Shown here piece by piece: positions 24,242 through 36,942 of a DNA stretch of 64,000 nt (positions are counted from its first letter, which is position 1; each line of letters starts with the position of its first letter). Made by a program: the position numbers and the translations under genes. The DNA comes from Filosporella fistucella (Eukaryota; Ascomycota; Leotiomycetes; Helotiales). The stretch lies in NCBI GenBank assembly GCA_030077755.1, contig JAQJZZ010000013.1, positions 1,364,001-1,428,000 on the forward strand, written 5' to 3'. The notes beneath the pieces were generated by a model. The model did no database searches. It saw nothing but the letters and a program-made list of their open reading frames with translations, and was not told the DNA's origin.

Positions 24242-25420
24242 TCAAACCTCCACACGTGTAACCTCACTGCCGTCGAAACTTGGTGCCCTTACTATCCGCT
24301 CTCCAGATGTGGTGCTTTGCTTCAATCTTGACTCGTTTTCCGACGATTTGCCAAAAGTAGACCTAGTTTCCGACTTCCCAGATGTTCCTTTGAGGCGGCG
24401 GCAGAGAAGAGGTTTCAAGGCTGGAGCCGACGCACATATCTGCGTTTGTTACTAAACAATATCGTTTAGGTGATCTAATCTACTTACTATGCCAATATCA
24501 AGCTCGATAGTATTCAGGAGCCAGACTGGGTAGGACTGCCACGTTGAGTCAAGAGCCTTCGCACTAATTATTGTGAATACGATCCGGCAGAGCCCAGCCA
24601 TGCAAACTACTGAGCTCAGACCAAATAGCAGGCACAAAAGAATTTTTTGCCTGGCGGGCATCGCCAATTTCGCGAAAATAGAGATAGGAAGGCAGACAAC
24701 CATGAAGTCGGTACAGGTATTGTAAAAACTCCACACTACTATATTGATTGATGTATTCAGACACTCGCGTTTTGGGTTTGAAAAATCCCAGTACGCGCTT
24801 ATGGGCCTGAAATCTATTGAGAACACTAAACGGCACAGGAGGTTGAAGAGTACTCACCTGCATTGAAAGATACACATAAGCGGAAATACTGTGCCTGATA
24901 TCAAACAAAGGGTCATCATTGATATACATGTCCAGTCCCTCCCGAGCCCTCTGAGTCGCCACATGAACGTGAGCGCCGAAAGTTTCGTAAAACATGCCGC
25001 GATAGCGAAAGTACATTGAATTGGAATGTTTAAGGCGAAACCAGCTTCAAAGGTATCATAGTGCATATCCCAAACATGGCGGTTGAAGTCATATTTCAGG
25101 CCCTGCAATGCGGACAAGGAGTTCATCGCCAAACATGTGAGCTAAGTTACCGAGTCAATTGGACACATTCAACAACAGGGATTTGACTTTGCCTCACAAC
25201 TCACCATTGCCATTAACATTAAAATGTCATCTTTTCCAAGATATTTGGAAATAAATACTCGCGTGTAGATACGGAGAGAAACCACAAGCATCGTGATCCC
25301 CATCATAACCAAGTTTATGATAACCAAAGTGAGCCCCCTAGTGACTGGATTGCGGTAATTTGGGACTGGCCATCCATGTTCAATCGCAAACATTACAACA
25401 GATACCGGAATGCTTCCCAT
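24242..25420 (-). CDS. PTH11-like / fungal rhodopsin-fold integral membrane protein
   Basis: Seven-helix plasma-membrane protein of the PTH11-like (Fung_rhodopsin) family, whose best-studied member is a putative surface receptor in appressorium formation. Exons 25420-25205, 25141-24858, 24806-24488 and 24439-24242 give 338 residues; all introns (48-63 nt) are GT-AG and in phase. Family marks: RIYTRVFISKYLGKDD after helix 1, KLSALTFMWRL in helix 3, QCRPISAYWD after helix 4, and a last helix running into GIICASAPALKPL. Seven hydrophobic segments can be counted. The C-tail (about 60 residues) is Ser/Lys-rich and cytosolic. No CFEM domain precedes the helices. The start is ATG 25420; the frame extends only to TTG upstream. 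Confidence 0.9.
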
Positions 25421-27262
25421 GTTAGGCAAGATAACAGAATCGAATTTTATAAGTGATAGCAGTAAAATTCAATTTTCCAGAGGGATCCTGGGTCTGACGG
25501 AAGAGGGAATCTGTGCAGGGAAGATGCGGGATGTACGAGGAACAGGCAGCTCAACCCCACAGCCCTCTGATTAACAATGTCTCATTAACAAACCTTTCCG
25601 CTAAAGCGTCTGCAGGTTATGTCTAAGACAGCACTGTCATGAGTCGGGACGAATGTTGGAGGCTCAGAATTGACGAACAAATGAGAGCATGCGAATTTTA
25701 CTAGGTAGTGTATTCTACAGTAGTACCTTGCATTTGGGCTTCGCTGTGGTGGTATTGGCTGGGTTTCCCACCTTCAGCGACAATTCGTCGGATTAGAGTC
25801 CGCGAGCCCCCCAAAAGTCAAATTGGGTCGTGGCTTTTATTGATGCTTCACGCCATGATGAAGCTAATGGAAGTATCCAGGGCCTAGGAAATGGGGCGAG
25901 TCGCGCCGTGTATTGATGGATTCCGAGGAATGAGGTTTCTTGGGAAAAGTGAGCCAATCTGTTAATTCTCGCTGTCACCCTGCCTCTTGATGGAGCCACT
26001 TTGCGAAATAAATGATAGGGGCAGACTTGGCTGTTTATTGGTGCTAATTGACAATGTGCAACGGCATTTTTTTTTTAAAAGCAGCCAGAACGGAGTGGCT
26101 ACTAGACAATGTGGCTGTTTTCATGTAATCAAAGTGGTAGTCGAATAGGGATAGGCCTATTGGGTTGCCGTAACCCTCACATACGACCACAGACGGAGGA
26201 GAATTGGGTTATCTACACAAATTTTCGCATATTAATATCAGCAGCCTCGAAAGTACATATCAGGAGCTCGTATACAAGATCGCGCCCGAGTTTCTTTCGC
26301 ACGTGATCTGGACGCCCATCCCAATGTGAGAATCAGGAGCTTAGGTCCTAGATCATTTACTTAACAATTATTTGAATACGACTCATTGCCATTACACACT
26401 TAGAATAGGACATCAGATTCGAACCGGAAGTAACCATTCATAGCCGTCTCCACATTCAGAGTCTTAGCACCGATGGAGGCAAGACTATCCGCGGCATAAG
26501 TAGCAATGTAAGCTTCGCCACCCATTTTTGTCATATGTAGTAGTGAACGTGTTGAAGGCATAAAAAACTCTAATTTAAAGCTTATTTTATATATTTACTT
26601 AAAGTATAATAATTAGTTTACAAGTTAGTACTTATAACGTTTATGTAAGAGATAAATATATTATTAAAACGTTCTATACTATAATATTACTAAATATAAA
26701 GGATATTATTTGAACGGACCTTTAGGCAACAAAGGCAACAATAGATAACAGACCCCTAAGAGCGAATCAACATCCGAATCAATGAAAGATTTTGATAAGT
26801 GAGTTTCTATTTTTGCAGCGAGACAACCTTTGATAACTATTGACTTTTCAGTGTCCAACATGAATGTTTTCGAAGCTGACATTCAACATCTCAAAAGGCA
26901 TAATCTTAGCACGCTCCCCGAAACCAAAACCTCTCTTCACACGTAATCAGCCCTTATTCGATGGAAGTTTTTTTTCTCTATAGGATAACCTGATCTCAAA
27001 CGTGTAGTCTAGTACCCTCGATGTATTTTATCAGTAATGAAAACGAGAACATATAAGCCAGGTTTTGAACGATAGTAAATTCTACAAACAATTAGCTCAC
27101 GTTATCTATACTATGAAATCAACTCTCAATAAAGCAGGCGGCAATACGCTGACAATTAGCTTCCGCATTCCGTTTCTTGAGGATTAATAATGCTCCTAAA
27201 GATCCCCTATCTAAGTAACCCACATTCTCAGATGGGGTAGAGAGTCCAAGAAGAAGCAGCAT
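25421..27262. other. Intergenic region, no gene seen
   Basis: Contains repeat copy A (26179-26390). 26560-26720 is a strongly AT-rich patch. Remaining frames are short and featureless. Confidence 0.5.
26179..26390 (+). repeat. 5S-rRNA-derived repeat, copy A
   Basis: Starts ACATACGACCACAGACGGAG, clearly related to the 5' end of fungal 5S rRNA (ACATACGACCATA...). The body and tail (CACGTGATCTGG, then CTAGATCATTTA) also align by eye with copy E. Not a functional 5S gene: the rest has drifted. Confidence 0.7.
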
Positions 27263-27746
27263 TTATTTCCTCCGCTTCTTTAGGCTCCCAAAGATATCAG
27301 CATCAATGGATAGGCCTAAACTGCCTAGTAGTCTGCTATGGATCAGACATGCCTGGGCCCGCAAGCAGAGCGAAAACTCTGGCTCGAGCTCTCTGAACGG
27401 ATTTGGCCTAGTCCCCATGATACTCGAATCAATCAGAATTGCTAGATTTTCCTCGTACATAAATAAGCTCATATCTACATGGCCTACCATAATTGATAGC
27501 TCCGTCCCAACGCGCCCAACCCCAAGAAGGAACCCGAATTAGATGCTCGACCTCGCCTGAATGGGGTGCTACTATCCATGAGAGGCCTCGAACAACATAT
27601 TTGGACCATATACCTATCATATGTTGCTCAGAGTGGTGAAGGCGAGCATGGAAATAGGATGATATTCCTGCGAGTGCTGGGGAAGCAGTATGTCGTCTTT
27701 CCCTCTTTTTCAGTATATCGAACCCACCCACAGATTTGGGCGCCAA
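27263..27746 (-). pseudogene. C-terminal remnant of a HET-domain (heterokaryon incompatibility) gene
   Basis: Two overlapping minus frames are pieces of one protein. The upstream frame (27746-27429) reads ASPALAGISSYFHARL, then GIWSKYVVRGLSWIV and IRVPSWGWARWDGAINYG, matching the block after the HET domain in fungal incompatibility proteins (ALSGLA...Y.AGLW...L.W...Y.APSWSWAS.DG). The continuation (GHVDMSLFMYEENLAILI) is in the next frame down to 27263, so a frameshift lies in the shared stretch 27429-27490. The HET domain itself is missing upstream. In intact family members the protein triggers cell death after fusion of unlike strains; this copy cannot. Confidence 0.7.
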
Positions 27747-27871
27747 TATCCGAGGAACGATTCTTGTGAAACATTGGGCTCTAGTTGGTGATCACGAATA
27801 CTCTTGCGCTTCAACAGCCGATCACAGCATGACGCCTAGCTCGCCATTGCGTAGCATTTAGAGATCGCTGT
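27747..27871. other. Short spacer
   Basis: Sequence between the HET remnant and the T5orf172 gene; the Trp before Pro-Ser is not extended upstream into a recognisable HET domain. Confidence 0.4.
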
Positions 27872-30067
27872 TTACACAAGTGCAGTGACCTTGACTAATG
27901 GCAGCTCGCCCTTCAGCCCAGCCTGCCCATCCAGCACTTTCATGACAGAAGCCGGTTTGACTATGGGCGTGCTGTCTATGCCTGTAGCAGCCTTCAACGA
28001 GCAAGTCTGCAGCGAAACAGGATCTAGATTTTCCACCAGCGTTTTGTCTGCATCCCAGTCGCTGTTCTCAACGTCGTCATCGTATCCGAGCAGTGTTGTG
28101 CATTCTACGCCAACAAATGTAGTTTCGTCGTCGCTTTCTTTGGTTTTGGGTTCTGCCTGTGGTTCCATGGTCTTGCTCTGGTATTGCGATATTGTCAGAT
28201 CAGAGACGAGCTGGAGGAGTGTAGGATCCAAGGGCGGTGATGGAGGTAGTGATACCTCCTCTGGTCGCAACTCCTCTCCAATTGGAGACGGACTCCGTCG
28301 TATATATTCAGGTAATGGCTCTGTCTGTGCTGCGTCCTTCGATGCCAATGAGTCAGTCTGTAGCCGTGCTCCAAATAGCCAGCTTGCTTGTGTAGATCGC
28401 TCGGCCCCTGTAAGACCAGCCTCTACTAGCGGATGGAACCTGAAATTGAACTCTGATGACGGTAATCGGAATGCTTCAGATACCATTTCTCCTTGTGGTG
28501 CAGGCTCGGGTTGCAGGCTTGCCTGTGACCACCAGTCTAGCCCGAAAGATGGCTTATTCCTAGGCACTGACTCATCCGTGACCGACGATTGATCTGTGAA
28601 AGTAAATTCTGCCTTTAGCAATGATTCAGCTGTGATTTTTGACGCACATTTGACCTCGTTCGTCTCAGAAAGTGATGTTCCCAGTAGTAGGTCCTTTTTA
28701 GGAACCGCACTCCTAAGAGACAACTCCTCTGGGCGACTTGCTAGTGGCTCAAGTCTAAGAACAGACATTTGTTCTGCCAAGGTAGTCTCAATGACCTCTT
28801 TTGCCCTGAAATTGGATTTCGGAAGATTGAGTCTATCGTTGATGACGATGGTCTCTAATCCCCTAGCCAGGTCTGCATACTGAGCTACTGAAGCTTCATA
28901 TCGATCTAACAATTTCCTCGCAGTGATAGTCTCCCCCTTGCCAGTCATGTCTTGCACAGCGTCCATCCACTCACTTCTGAGTTTGCCAGTAGAATCGTAC
29001 GGCCTCGCTCTTTTCATAAATTCGGCCCATTCACCAACGACTTTCTCGGCACTCTCTTGGCCGATCTCGAACCACTCCTCATGGCTCTTCCGACAATGCG
29101 CAGCCTTGCAGATGCCTTCACGGCGCCATTCCATGACGAGCTCGTGGTGCACCAGCGTCTCGGCCCGGTGAGCGTTGGGAATGTTGTGCACACTGAATAG
29201 TAGATTCGGCGTATAACCGCACTCAGACCACTCGTCTAGACGGGTTTGAACGGTACGTGAGGTCCAGCCAATCTTGACATGGCCTGGAGAAGAGCTTCGG
29301 CTGAAAACGTACAGTGCTCCTTCTCTGAAGTCATATTCCTTCTCGACCAGGTAATTTAAGAGTTTGGAGGCCACCGAATTCTCGTAAAGGTGTGGTTCAT
29401 TGACATGCGGAACGAATTCGGGCAATGGTCCTTCGCGGCGGCGTGATATGGTTCTCGTCATAGCTAGATTTGTCAAATCATTGCCGTTGCGTGGTCGCAG
29501 GTTGTAACGCTGTTCAGTGAGCGGTTCATGTGTAGGCCGAATAATTGATTGTGCTGCGACAGTTTCGGACAGAGTTGAGCCATCTGCGGAAAGCCTTTCT
29601 CTATCGGACAATGGAGTGGAGGTGCTACAAGATTGCACGTCAAGTTGGTTGACAACGCTAGCTGTTGAAACAACAAGTGTACTTGCATGATCCGTGGCGA
29701 AACTGATCTCCTCAACAGTGGCCAGGAGAAGAGACGCTGCACCCTCTCGTTCTAGGATTTCCTTCTGCCATCGCTCAGCCAAAGGTTCCAAGTGGCCTAT
29801 ATATTGTATGCGATCTCGATGTTGAGCCCGGCCTGATCTGCAACAGTTACACAAGATATAGTCTTTTAAGAGATCAAGGCTAACAATGCCTGATGAGGCA
29901 TCGATGATTTGTTCGTATAGTTCGATTGCGCGCTCATTGTCTGATGTTCGACAGTCCCAGGAGCACCTGTTTTGGGTTGTCTTGGCTAGAAATATGCACT
30001 GTCTTTGGTTTGAAGGATTGAGATCGTAGAACGATATATAGTATGGTACACCAGGTTCGACAGCCAT
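27872..30067 (-). CDS. T5orf172 (GIY-YIG-like) domain protein
   Basis: Intronless gene of 731 residues. Around residues 250-365 lies a T5orf172 domain, the GIY-YIG-related fold of bacteriophage T5 orf172 and fission yeast Mug113: ALYVFSRSSSPGHVKIGWT, then TRLDEW and HRAETLVHHEL supply the expected Tyr, Lys-Ile-Gly, Arg and Glu positions. The N-terminus has a second conserved module (RQCIFLAKTTQNRCSWDC) typical of the fungal versions. The C-terminal half is acidic and Ser-rich with no domain. GIY-YIG relatives cut DNA, so a nuclease role is possible but untested for this branch. The ATG is the first codon of the frame. It lies between a HET remnant and Dicer-like 2. Confidence 0.88.
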   Translation of the reverse strand: MAVEPGVPYYISFYDLNPSNQRQCIFLAKTTQNRCSWDCRTSDNERAIELYEQIIDASSGIVSLDLLKDYILCNCCRSGRAQHRDRIQYIGHLEPLAERWQKEILEREGAASLLLATVEEISFATDHASTLVVSTASVVNQLDVQSCSTSTPLSDRERLSADGSTLSETVAAQSIIRPTHEPLTEQRYNLRPRNGNDLTNLAMTRTISRRREGPLPEFVPHVNEPHLYENSVASKLLNYLVEKEYDFREGALYVFSRSSSPGHVKIGWTSRTVQTRLDEWSECGYTPNLLFSVHNIPNAHRAETLVHHELVMEWRREGICKAAHCRKSHEEWFEIGQESAEKVVGEWAEFMKRARPYDSTGKLRSEWMDAVQDMTGKGETITARKLLDRYEASVAQYADLARGLETIVINDRLNLPKSNFRAKEVIETTLAEQMSVLRLEPLASRPEELSLRSAVPKKDLLLGTSLSETNEVKCASKITAESLLKAEFTFTDQSSVTDESVPRNKPSFGLDWWSQASLQPEPAPQGEMVSEAFRLPSSEFNFRFHPLVEAGLTGAERSTQASWLFGARLQTDSLASKDAAQTEPLPEYIRRSPSPIGEELRPEEVSLPPSPPLDPTLLQLVSDLTISQYQSKTMEPQAEPKTKESDDETTFVGVECTTLLGYDDDVENSDWDADKTLVENLDPVSLQTCSLKAATGIDSTPIVKPASVMKVLDGQAGLKGELPLVKVTALV

Positions 30068-31037
30068 ATCTAATGATGCGGAGTATGAATATTTGAGATT
30101 GATTCGGCCAGTCTACTCTGTCTACAATGAAAAGTAAGGCCTTCGTGGTGGTCATGCCCTGTTCGCATCAGGAGCACAGGATCATTTATCAAGTCCTGCA
30201 ATCCAACAAGACATTGCTCATCCACGCAACACCATGGGGCTGTGAATACACATGTGCGTCGTGGTGTGGCAGCTCCGTATTCAAGGATGAGGCAGCTTCG
30301 TCCTATAGCCAGGCACCATTAGCGCCGAGGCGTTCTCTCTTCTGGCGCATGCTTCTCAATCCGGTTCGGTGGAAAGCTTCCCTCGAGCTGATTCATTCCG
30401 TACTGTACAGTACAGTATAGAGCACAATATGGAAGGCTGAGATAAGATCAGGCAATCACACTGTCCGAGGCTACCGAATCGAGCTAGTACCGCTTAGCTG
30501 CACTTCAGACGAGAAAGGGCCGGTCCGCGTTGCTTTGCATATTTTAATCTCGGCTCAAAGTTTAGCCGTATATATATATCCAGATGTCTACACTTTATTC
30601 TACATACGACCACAGACTGAGGAGAGTTGGGCTATGTACATAGCCTTCGGAATAACTGCATCACAATGCCAAGTCACGTCTCAGAAATTCGAAATTCGGT
30701 CCAGTTCGACATCCGTTCAACTTGACTAGTCACCAGCCTCTTGAATCTGAGTGTCTAGACCTAAGATCTTGAATTATTTACACAGCAACCCCCAAGCCAT
30801 GCGCTAGTATATCTTTAGGTTATAATATTCAAGTAGAAGAGGAGTTGAATGGGTTTGGTAAAATTGAATTTTGTAAAAGAATCTCCTACCTACTTATGAG
30901 TAACCTCTCAGAACCGGAGGAAATATTATGAGCCGAGGATTATCTGTATAAGGACCAGTTAATTGACAGACTTTGAAGTCTGCACAAGAATCTATCTTGG
31001 TTTCCATTGGCTTAATGCGTTCTGGCTGCTATTTGCG
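30068..31037. other. Intergenic region with repeat copy B
   Basis: Promoter side of the T5orf172 gene and 3' side of DCL2. A short TACTGTACAGTACAGTA palindrome-like run lies near 30402-30418. Confidence 0.5.
30602..30785 (+). repeat. 5S-rRNA-derived repeat, copy B
   Basis: Head ACATACGACCACAGACTGAG is the best preserved 5S-like start after copy F. Tail CCTAAGATCTTGAATTATTT resembles the tails of copies A and E. Confidence 0.7.
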
Positions 31038-34000
31038 TCATAACCCCGGAGATCGTAACCTTTCATTCATACGTCTTAGCTCAGCCATCGCCCCTTTAGC
31101 AGCTCTTGTCTTTGCTTCATCATTGTTTTTCCCATTATCACCTTCATATATCAGATCCCCCCGCACAAACACTTTGCACCTTCTCCCACTCTTTCCGTCT
31201 TTCAGTTCAGACGCATGTAGTTCGTACACTACCTTTGCTCCGCCAGCCAGAATGCCTAGTTCCTCCCTAGGGTGCAGAAGATTGATTCTTTCCTTGATAA
31301 TTCTGCGGAGATACTTGATGATCCCCATTTGGTCCAAGATTTTTCTGCACGCCTCCATAGACCCCGAGTCAATCCAAACCGCTCCTATAAGACTCTCTAC
31401 TATGTCTGAGTAGAACTTGTTCGCCTGAATGCTTGCCAGTAGTGTCCAAGGGTATTCGCTCCCCGATTCAATTGCCGAGAGAATATCATGGCGTAGTGCT
31501 GTATGCCGCTGGACTATCTCTTGTTGTTCTATGCCGACATCAAGCATTCCGTGTCTCATAAACCGCCACAGCGGCATTTGAAATTCAGAATATATCACTT
31601 CCATGACACCAGTCAGGTGATTTTCCTTCGAACATGTTTCTTTTTGAGTAATACTCCACTCAAGAGCGATGAAAGCAAGGAAATCGTGATTGACTAAGGC
31701 TGTCTTGCAAAGATGCATGAAGGAAAGCGGAAGGATATCCTCAAACCTTGATATTTCGGTGACTATCAAGGCCTCCAGAATGCTGTCGCCAAGGAACTCC
31801 AACCGCTCGTAGCTCGCAGTTCCGGTATTGATAGATCTGTGCGACATGGCTTGGATGATCAGTGACTTCTTCACGAAATAATGACCGGCCAAGCTCTCCA
31901 ATTGACATAAGTCTTCCGGTATTGGAACATCCACGGGTGCAACGTCAAATAAATGCGATCTTCCAACTTCAATGCTTGGCATGTCAATTTCTGGCAAGAA
32001 AATTCGAGCAATCGACAGTGATGTTTGGAAATCTCCCATCTTCCATCCGGCGCCAATGAGGGATTCCACAACATCAGCAATCGACTTGCTCGAGATCTGC
32101 CTAGTCCCATTCTCTTCAATTTTCAGTAGTTCTTCAACATAGAAAGGACGCCATCTCTTTCCGGTAAAGACATCCGTAAAGATAAACTTGTCTAAACCAC
32201 GATCGATAGCAGCTTTGCATAACCGAGAGTTCGACACAATTGCGGCTCTCTTGGCGGATAAGTAGCCTTCCGGCCAGTGATTATCTTTTGAATCGAGTTA
32301 GCTCTCGTTGATACTCGGATTTACCGGAGTTTCCGTGAACAGATTATAGTGAGCAGGATGGGAGCGGCAACTCACACTTGGAAGCTAGGAAGATGGAAAC
32401 AATCATTTTAAGAATAGAATCTCCCAGGAACTCAAGCTTTTGATAGTTGTCTTTTCCCTGGGCACCAGAAGTGCTGATTGCTTTTTGAACTATTGCTAAG
32501 TCGGAGATGTCGACATCGGCAAGCAGGGACGAGCAAAGCTCTTTGACGATAAGTTCGTTTTCTATTTTGTGTAAGAGGGATGGAATGATTGAGGAAAATT
32601 GAGAGAAAGCAGTTGGTATAGCATCCCTCTTGAGTCTAGATTGCGGCAAGACACTGAAGTATTCTTTGCCGACTGTTTCATGCCCTTTGGCGACTGGGTG
32701 CAGAAAATCTGAGCGGCCGGACCACCTCTTTACTGCCACAAAGGACTGATTCGGAGAGAATGACTCGTAATCTTTATCGGGGTGTTGTATCGATTGAATA
32801 GAGGGCTTTGATGATAGAAATTTGTGGAATAGATACGGGTGGCCGCAATTTTGAGAATCCCTTAGTAGGCCCATCGATTCATCGAGAACGTCGTCGTCAG
32901 CCAGTGAAATGCACCCAAGCTGTCGTTGGCTGATTTTGGCATTCAATCCCTCGAAGACGACCACATGTCGCTTTTCTTCAACTTTCCAGCGGTGTCCAGA
33001 TGCAAGTGAGAGTAAAGTTGCAGTATGTTCCAACTGCTGGTTGCAATACTCCACATTCCTTGGTGGTCCGCTCTCAAGCTTCCACTGACTAGAAGCATCC
33101 CAAAATATCAGAATCGGTTCAAGATCTGGGAGATCAATGGGTATTGATATTTCGATCTCGCATTTTATGAGGCCATGCTGATCTTTCAAGGCGAAAACAC
33201 GTCGTTGCAGCTTCTCTCTATTCTCCCAAGCATGAGCAATTGATGTCCAAGGGTTGAAGAGTCCATCGATTTCAACCATAGAGTCTCCTTTTTCAATGCC
33301 GCTTGACGGTTCTATAAAATTGAGTGGCAGTAGATGGTCATTGACAAGTCCTGCATGATATAGAGCAGTGTATGCTTCGAATGCCGCATCTTTCATCGCA
33401 TTTTTTTCGGAGCGCCAAAGCATTTTACTGACGAAAATTTGCAGTTTCGGATCAAGGGTGGCTGGTAAAATAACTTTTGCTCTGAATAGTGCTCGGTTGT
33501 AGTTCTGATTCTCGCCTTCGTTTCCGTCCATGATGATGTAAACTGGCCGCATGTCCACAGGAGCTTGGGTGGAAAGTCGAGAACAGAAGCATTGCAGGTG
33601 ACCTTTTGCGTTGTCCAAATCAAGCCGGGCACCGGTACTTGGTACTCTGAAGTAACGGCTTCTGCACAAGTCCCCTTCACAATTCTCAGAATCTACAAGT
33701 TCCTGCACTTCCCTTTGTTCATCTTCGTACTTTTTCTTCATCTCCAATTCTAGATCCTCCCATTGTCTAGTATGATCTGGTGATGAACTTCCCAGCAACA
33801 GTGCCCATCTTGATCCAGGCAATCGCGCCCTCCCTCTACGCTGGATATAAGACTTGAGACTCGAGGGTTCATCAAAGCAGATTACCAGATGACATCGCGG
33901 GACGTCGATTCCCTCTTCAAGTACGCTTGTAGCGATGAGAATATTGATATCGCCGGACCGGAACCTGCTAAGAGCGTCCTTGTGTGTGACTATTTCAAAA

Positions 34001-35635
34001 AGCTCCCGCTTTCCAGAACCTTGCTGAGAAGCTCCGACCACGGTGTCAAAGCGAAGTCGCTTGCTTGTTGCTGGGTGTATCGAGAGGAGCTGCTGGAGAA
34101 GGGACGCAGTTGTTCGTTGTTTGACAAAGATGATGCCAGTAGTCATTTGGTCATAAGACTGAAGAAATTCGATGAGAGCGCGGACTTTGTCAGAGATTGA
34201 GGCTTGGGACAGCATAGTCAGGTTATCTGGGGATATATCCACCCTGCGCAAAGTGCTGACGAGATGTCGATTTTTAGCATCCTTCCATGTGGTAGTCGTG
34301 ATATCCTTTGAGTCAGAAGATCTTATAAGAGTGGAGACAACTTGGTGGATGTAGAAGTCGGCTGCCCATTGTCCCAAGACTTGACACATCTCATTTGCAC
34401 GTCTATCTATAGTTTTCATATGTTTTTGTGTGAAAGTACTTCTGCTCATTACTGCCTTTACCATTTTGTCTCTGCTAGCCTTTGTGTTTTCAGACTTCAA
34501 GCTTATGATTTCCGGGTCTGCGTAGATATCAAGCTTCTCGTAAACCTCAAATAAGTTTTTCATGACGGACGTGCTTCCGAGGGTAGTTGAGAAGGGCTCG
34601 CTTGCTTCAAAAGGAATGCGAACTGTATCCGGTAGATTCACATGAAGCAGCAATTCCTCTTTCTGAATATGAGGACTTTTGCATACAGAATCTAGGACCG
34701 ATTCGAGGGCCTCCATTGCTTCGCTTTTGGAGCCAATTACGGGGCTTGCCGTCAGTCCAAGAATATGTGGCACATATTGCTTGGAGTGTTTCTCCGGCCA
34801 ATAGAAATCTGTCATGATCTTGCTACCAGGACTTCTCCCAGTACAATTGTGAGCTAGATCTGTCAGAACGATGTCATGGATATGCTGAAATGAAAAAGTC
34901 ACTCACCTTCATCGAAAACAATGAGAGCTAGCGAACCGATGCTAACGAATCCATGGCAAAGTGCTTCATGCAAGACGGCGAATGTTGACACAACAATACT
35001 TGTATTTGCCAGCATGGAGTCCCAGATGACTTTCTCTGTCCACCGGTCAACGTTATCAGCCGAAGTAAATGACTTGATTTGTACTGAGGATATCTGCGAA
35101 CGAAGAACATCAAATTGCTGAGAGCAAAGGGCGATAGTTGGTGCTAGAAGCCATATGAGCTGAAACTTTGTTAACCACATAGCTACATACATTGTAGTGT
35201 TGAGACGAACCTTCGGAGACGATGATATCTGGAGCTGGTGTTTAATACGCAGAACAGCGCTAGAGATGAGATTTTAGCATGCTGGAGGAGCATAAGCGTC
35301 TCTGGATGAAATTATTGAATCTTACACGTGTGTTTTGCCGCTCCCGGTATCCATCTGGCACATAAGACTGTTAGACTAATGCATTTGCACAGGTCGAGGA
35401 AGGATATAGTTACAGCGACAATAATATTCCTCTTGATGCTTTCCTCCAGCATCTCCAGCTGATACGCTCTTGAGTCAAAAGTACCATTTCCACAACCGTC
35501 AATATGTGAAATTGTATCTGTGACTGAGGAAAGAGGACTATCGTAGTCCAAGAAGTTCTTCTCCAGCATATTCTCATGCTCATGCACTTGGGAAGCTGGC
35601 ACTGGCGCTGGCAATGGTTTACTATCATTTGCCAT
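31038..35635 (-). CDS. DCL2: Dicer-like protein 2
   Basis: Ribonuclease III that cuts long double-stranded RNA into small interfering RNAs; in ascomycetes DCL2 is the main antiviral and transgene-silencing Dicer. Six exons: 35635-35414, 35354-35326, 35259-35211, 35159-34907, 34853-32376, 32284-31038; 1425 residues, all junctions in phase. Helicase motifs in order: MDTGSGKTH (Walker A, split from its neighbours by introns), FDEAHNC (made by splicing 34907 to 34853), LGLTASP, and YIQRRGRARLPGSRW. A Dicer dimerisation region follows; no PAZ is seen, as usual in fungal DCL2. RNase IIIa: KLEFLGDSILK and ADVVESLIGA; RNase IIIb: RLEFLGDSILEAL and SDIVESLIGAVW, so both catalytic acidic sets are kept. 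A degenerate dsRNA-binding region ends the protein. Apparently intact. Confidence 0.95.
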
Positions 35636-35693
35636 GTTTTTTTCTCCCCGCAAATTCTGAGAGCAATGATCAGGGGGACTAGCGCTCCAGTTT

Positions 35694-35702
35694 CTTTATA
35701 TA
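35694..35702 (-). promoter_or_regulatory. TATA box of DCL2
   Basis: TATATAAAG on the minus strand lies about 60 bases before the DCL2 ATG at 35635. Confidence 0.5.
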
Positions 35703-36942
35703 AATTGGTGTTGATCCAAATTTATAGGCAATAACAACTTGGACTGACGAATTGAGTTCGGTGAGAATTGATCTTGTTCGATTCTTTGAGCAACAGTCAC
35801 AATGCTGGCGGCCGGGAGATTCATATATGCCTTATTCCAAGATAATTAAACTGCCAGATTTCATGAGTGCATGTGTTGGTAGAAACTTTCCTTGGCAAAA
35901 CTGGTACCTAATCAAAGAAGTACTCTAGTACAGTACATAACTGTCAAGGCGCCTAACCTGCTGTCAGCCTCACCGGCCGACGACGCCTAAACAGAAACCT
36001 ATGCACGAGGCCTCACTAATACAGACGACTGCATGTGTGACTGATTATGTCACATGCATGAGTAACACCAACAATGTTGTACAGCTGGCTCCACTCAGCT
36101 CATACAAGCTCCAACCCTCAGCTGTGGAGTTACTATATGGGCTCCATAGGCGGACTGCTGTTGGTGCTATTGACACAGTACCCTACAGGGGAGAGTCCCC
36201 TGTGAGCAGCTCTGGGCGTTTGGCAGCCGCACTAACAAATGTGCCGTAAAACCCGAAAAGCACCTGCTCACTGCTTAGATTACCTGTACTATCCATGATA
36301 TCCTGGTGGTTCACTCAATTAAATCCGTAATAAATTGTTGATGCGGGAAAAAACCTTATCTATTTATTCTCTTTCAGATACTCTACTTTCCTTCAAGAAA
36401 TTCTGCTTTATTGACACAAAATATTTGGGATCCCTGGTTGAAAATGTACGATATTGAAAAGGCTGTCCCCGCCATACAAATTCGCTACCATTGATAGTTG
36501 TGAAAAATTTTCTCTTATAACTCAAATGCTCATGTCGAGAGATGATTGCAGAGCGATGGAAGGGAGATTACTGAAGGAATCACACGATGTTGACCTAGCT
36601 GTGCCATCCCAAAAAGGCTTATGATTTCTGACAAGATTAAAAATGCAGACCAAGGATTTAGTTACGCTTGTTCACCATCAAATCGAGAACTTTAGCTCAA
36701 TATTGAATTTGATATCATAAAGTTGACTCCAAGGAGCCAGGCCACGAGAATATATCAAAAGATTTGATTTAAACGGACTCGTTCGCTATCTGTCACCGCT
36801 ACAGCAAAGAAAACAGAAAACAGAAAACAGCTCCCAAGCAATTATTTCCAAAAACCGGGACCCCTCCACATACTGACATGTAGACCAAAAAAGAAAAGAA
36901 AGGGCAAATAAACCAAACCCTATCCACAACCAATGTAGCTTG
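35703..36942. other. Intergenic region, no gene seen
   Basis: DCL2 promoter and 3' flank of the C2H2 frame. A plus frame at 36001-36249 has no motif. Confidence 0.5.

Noticed and set aside
26179..26390. Functional 5S rRNA gene
   Set aside because: Only the first 35 or so bases match well; internal control region and 3' end are degenerate.
34342..34817. Plus-strand ORFs within DCL2
   Set aside because: Shadows of the DCL2 coding frame.
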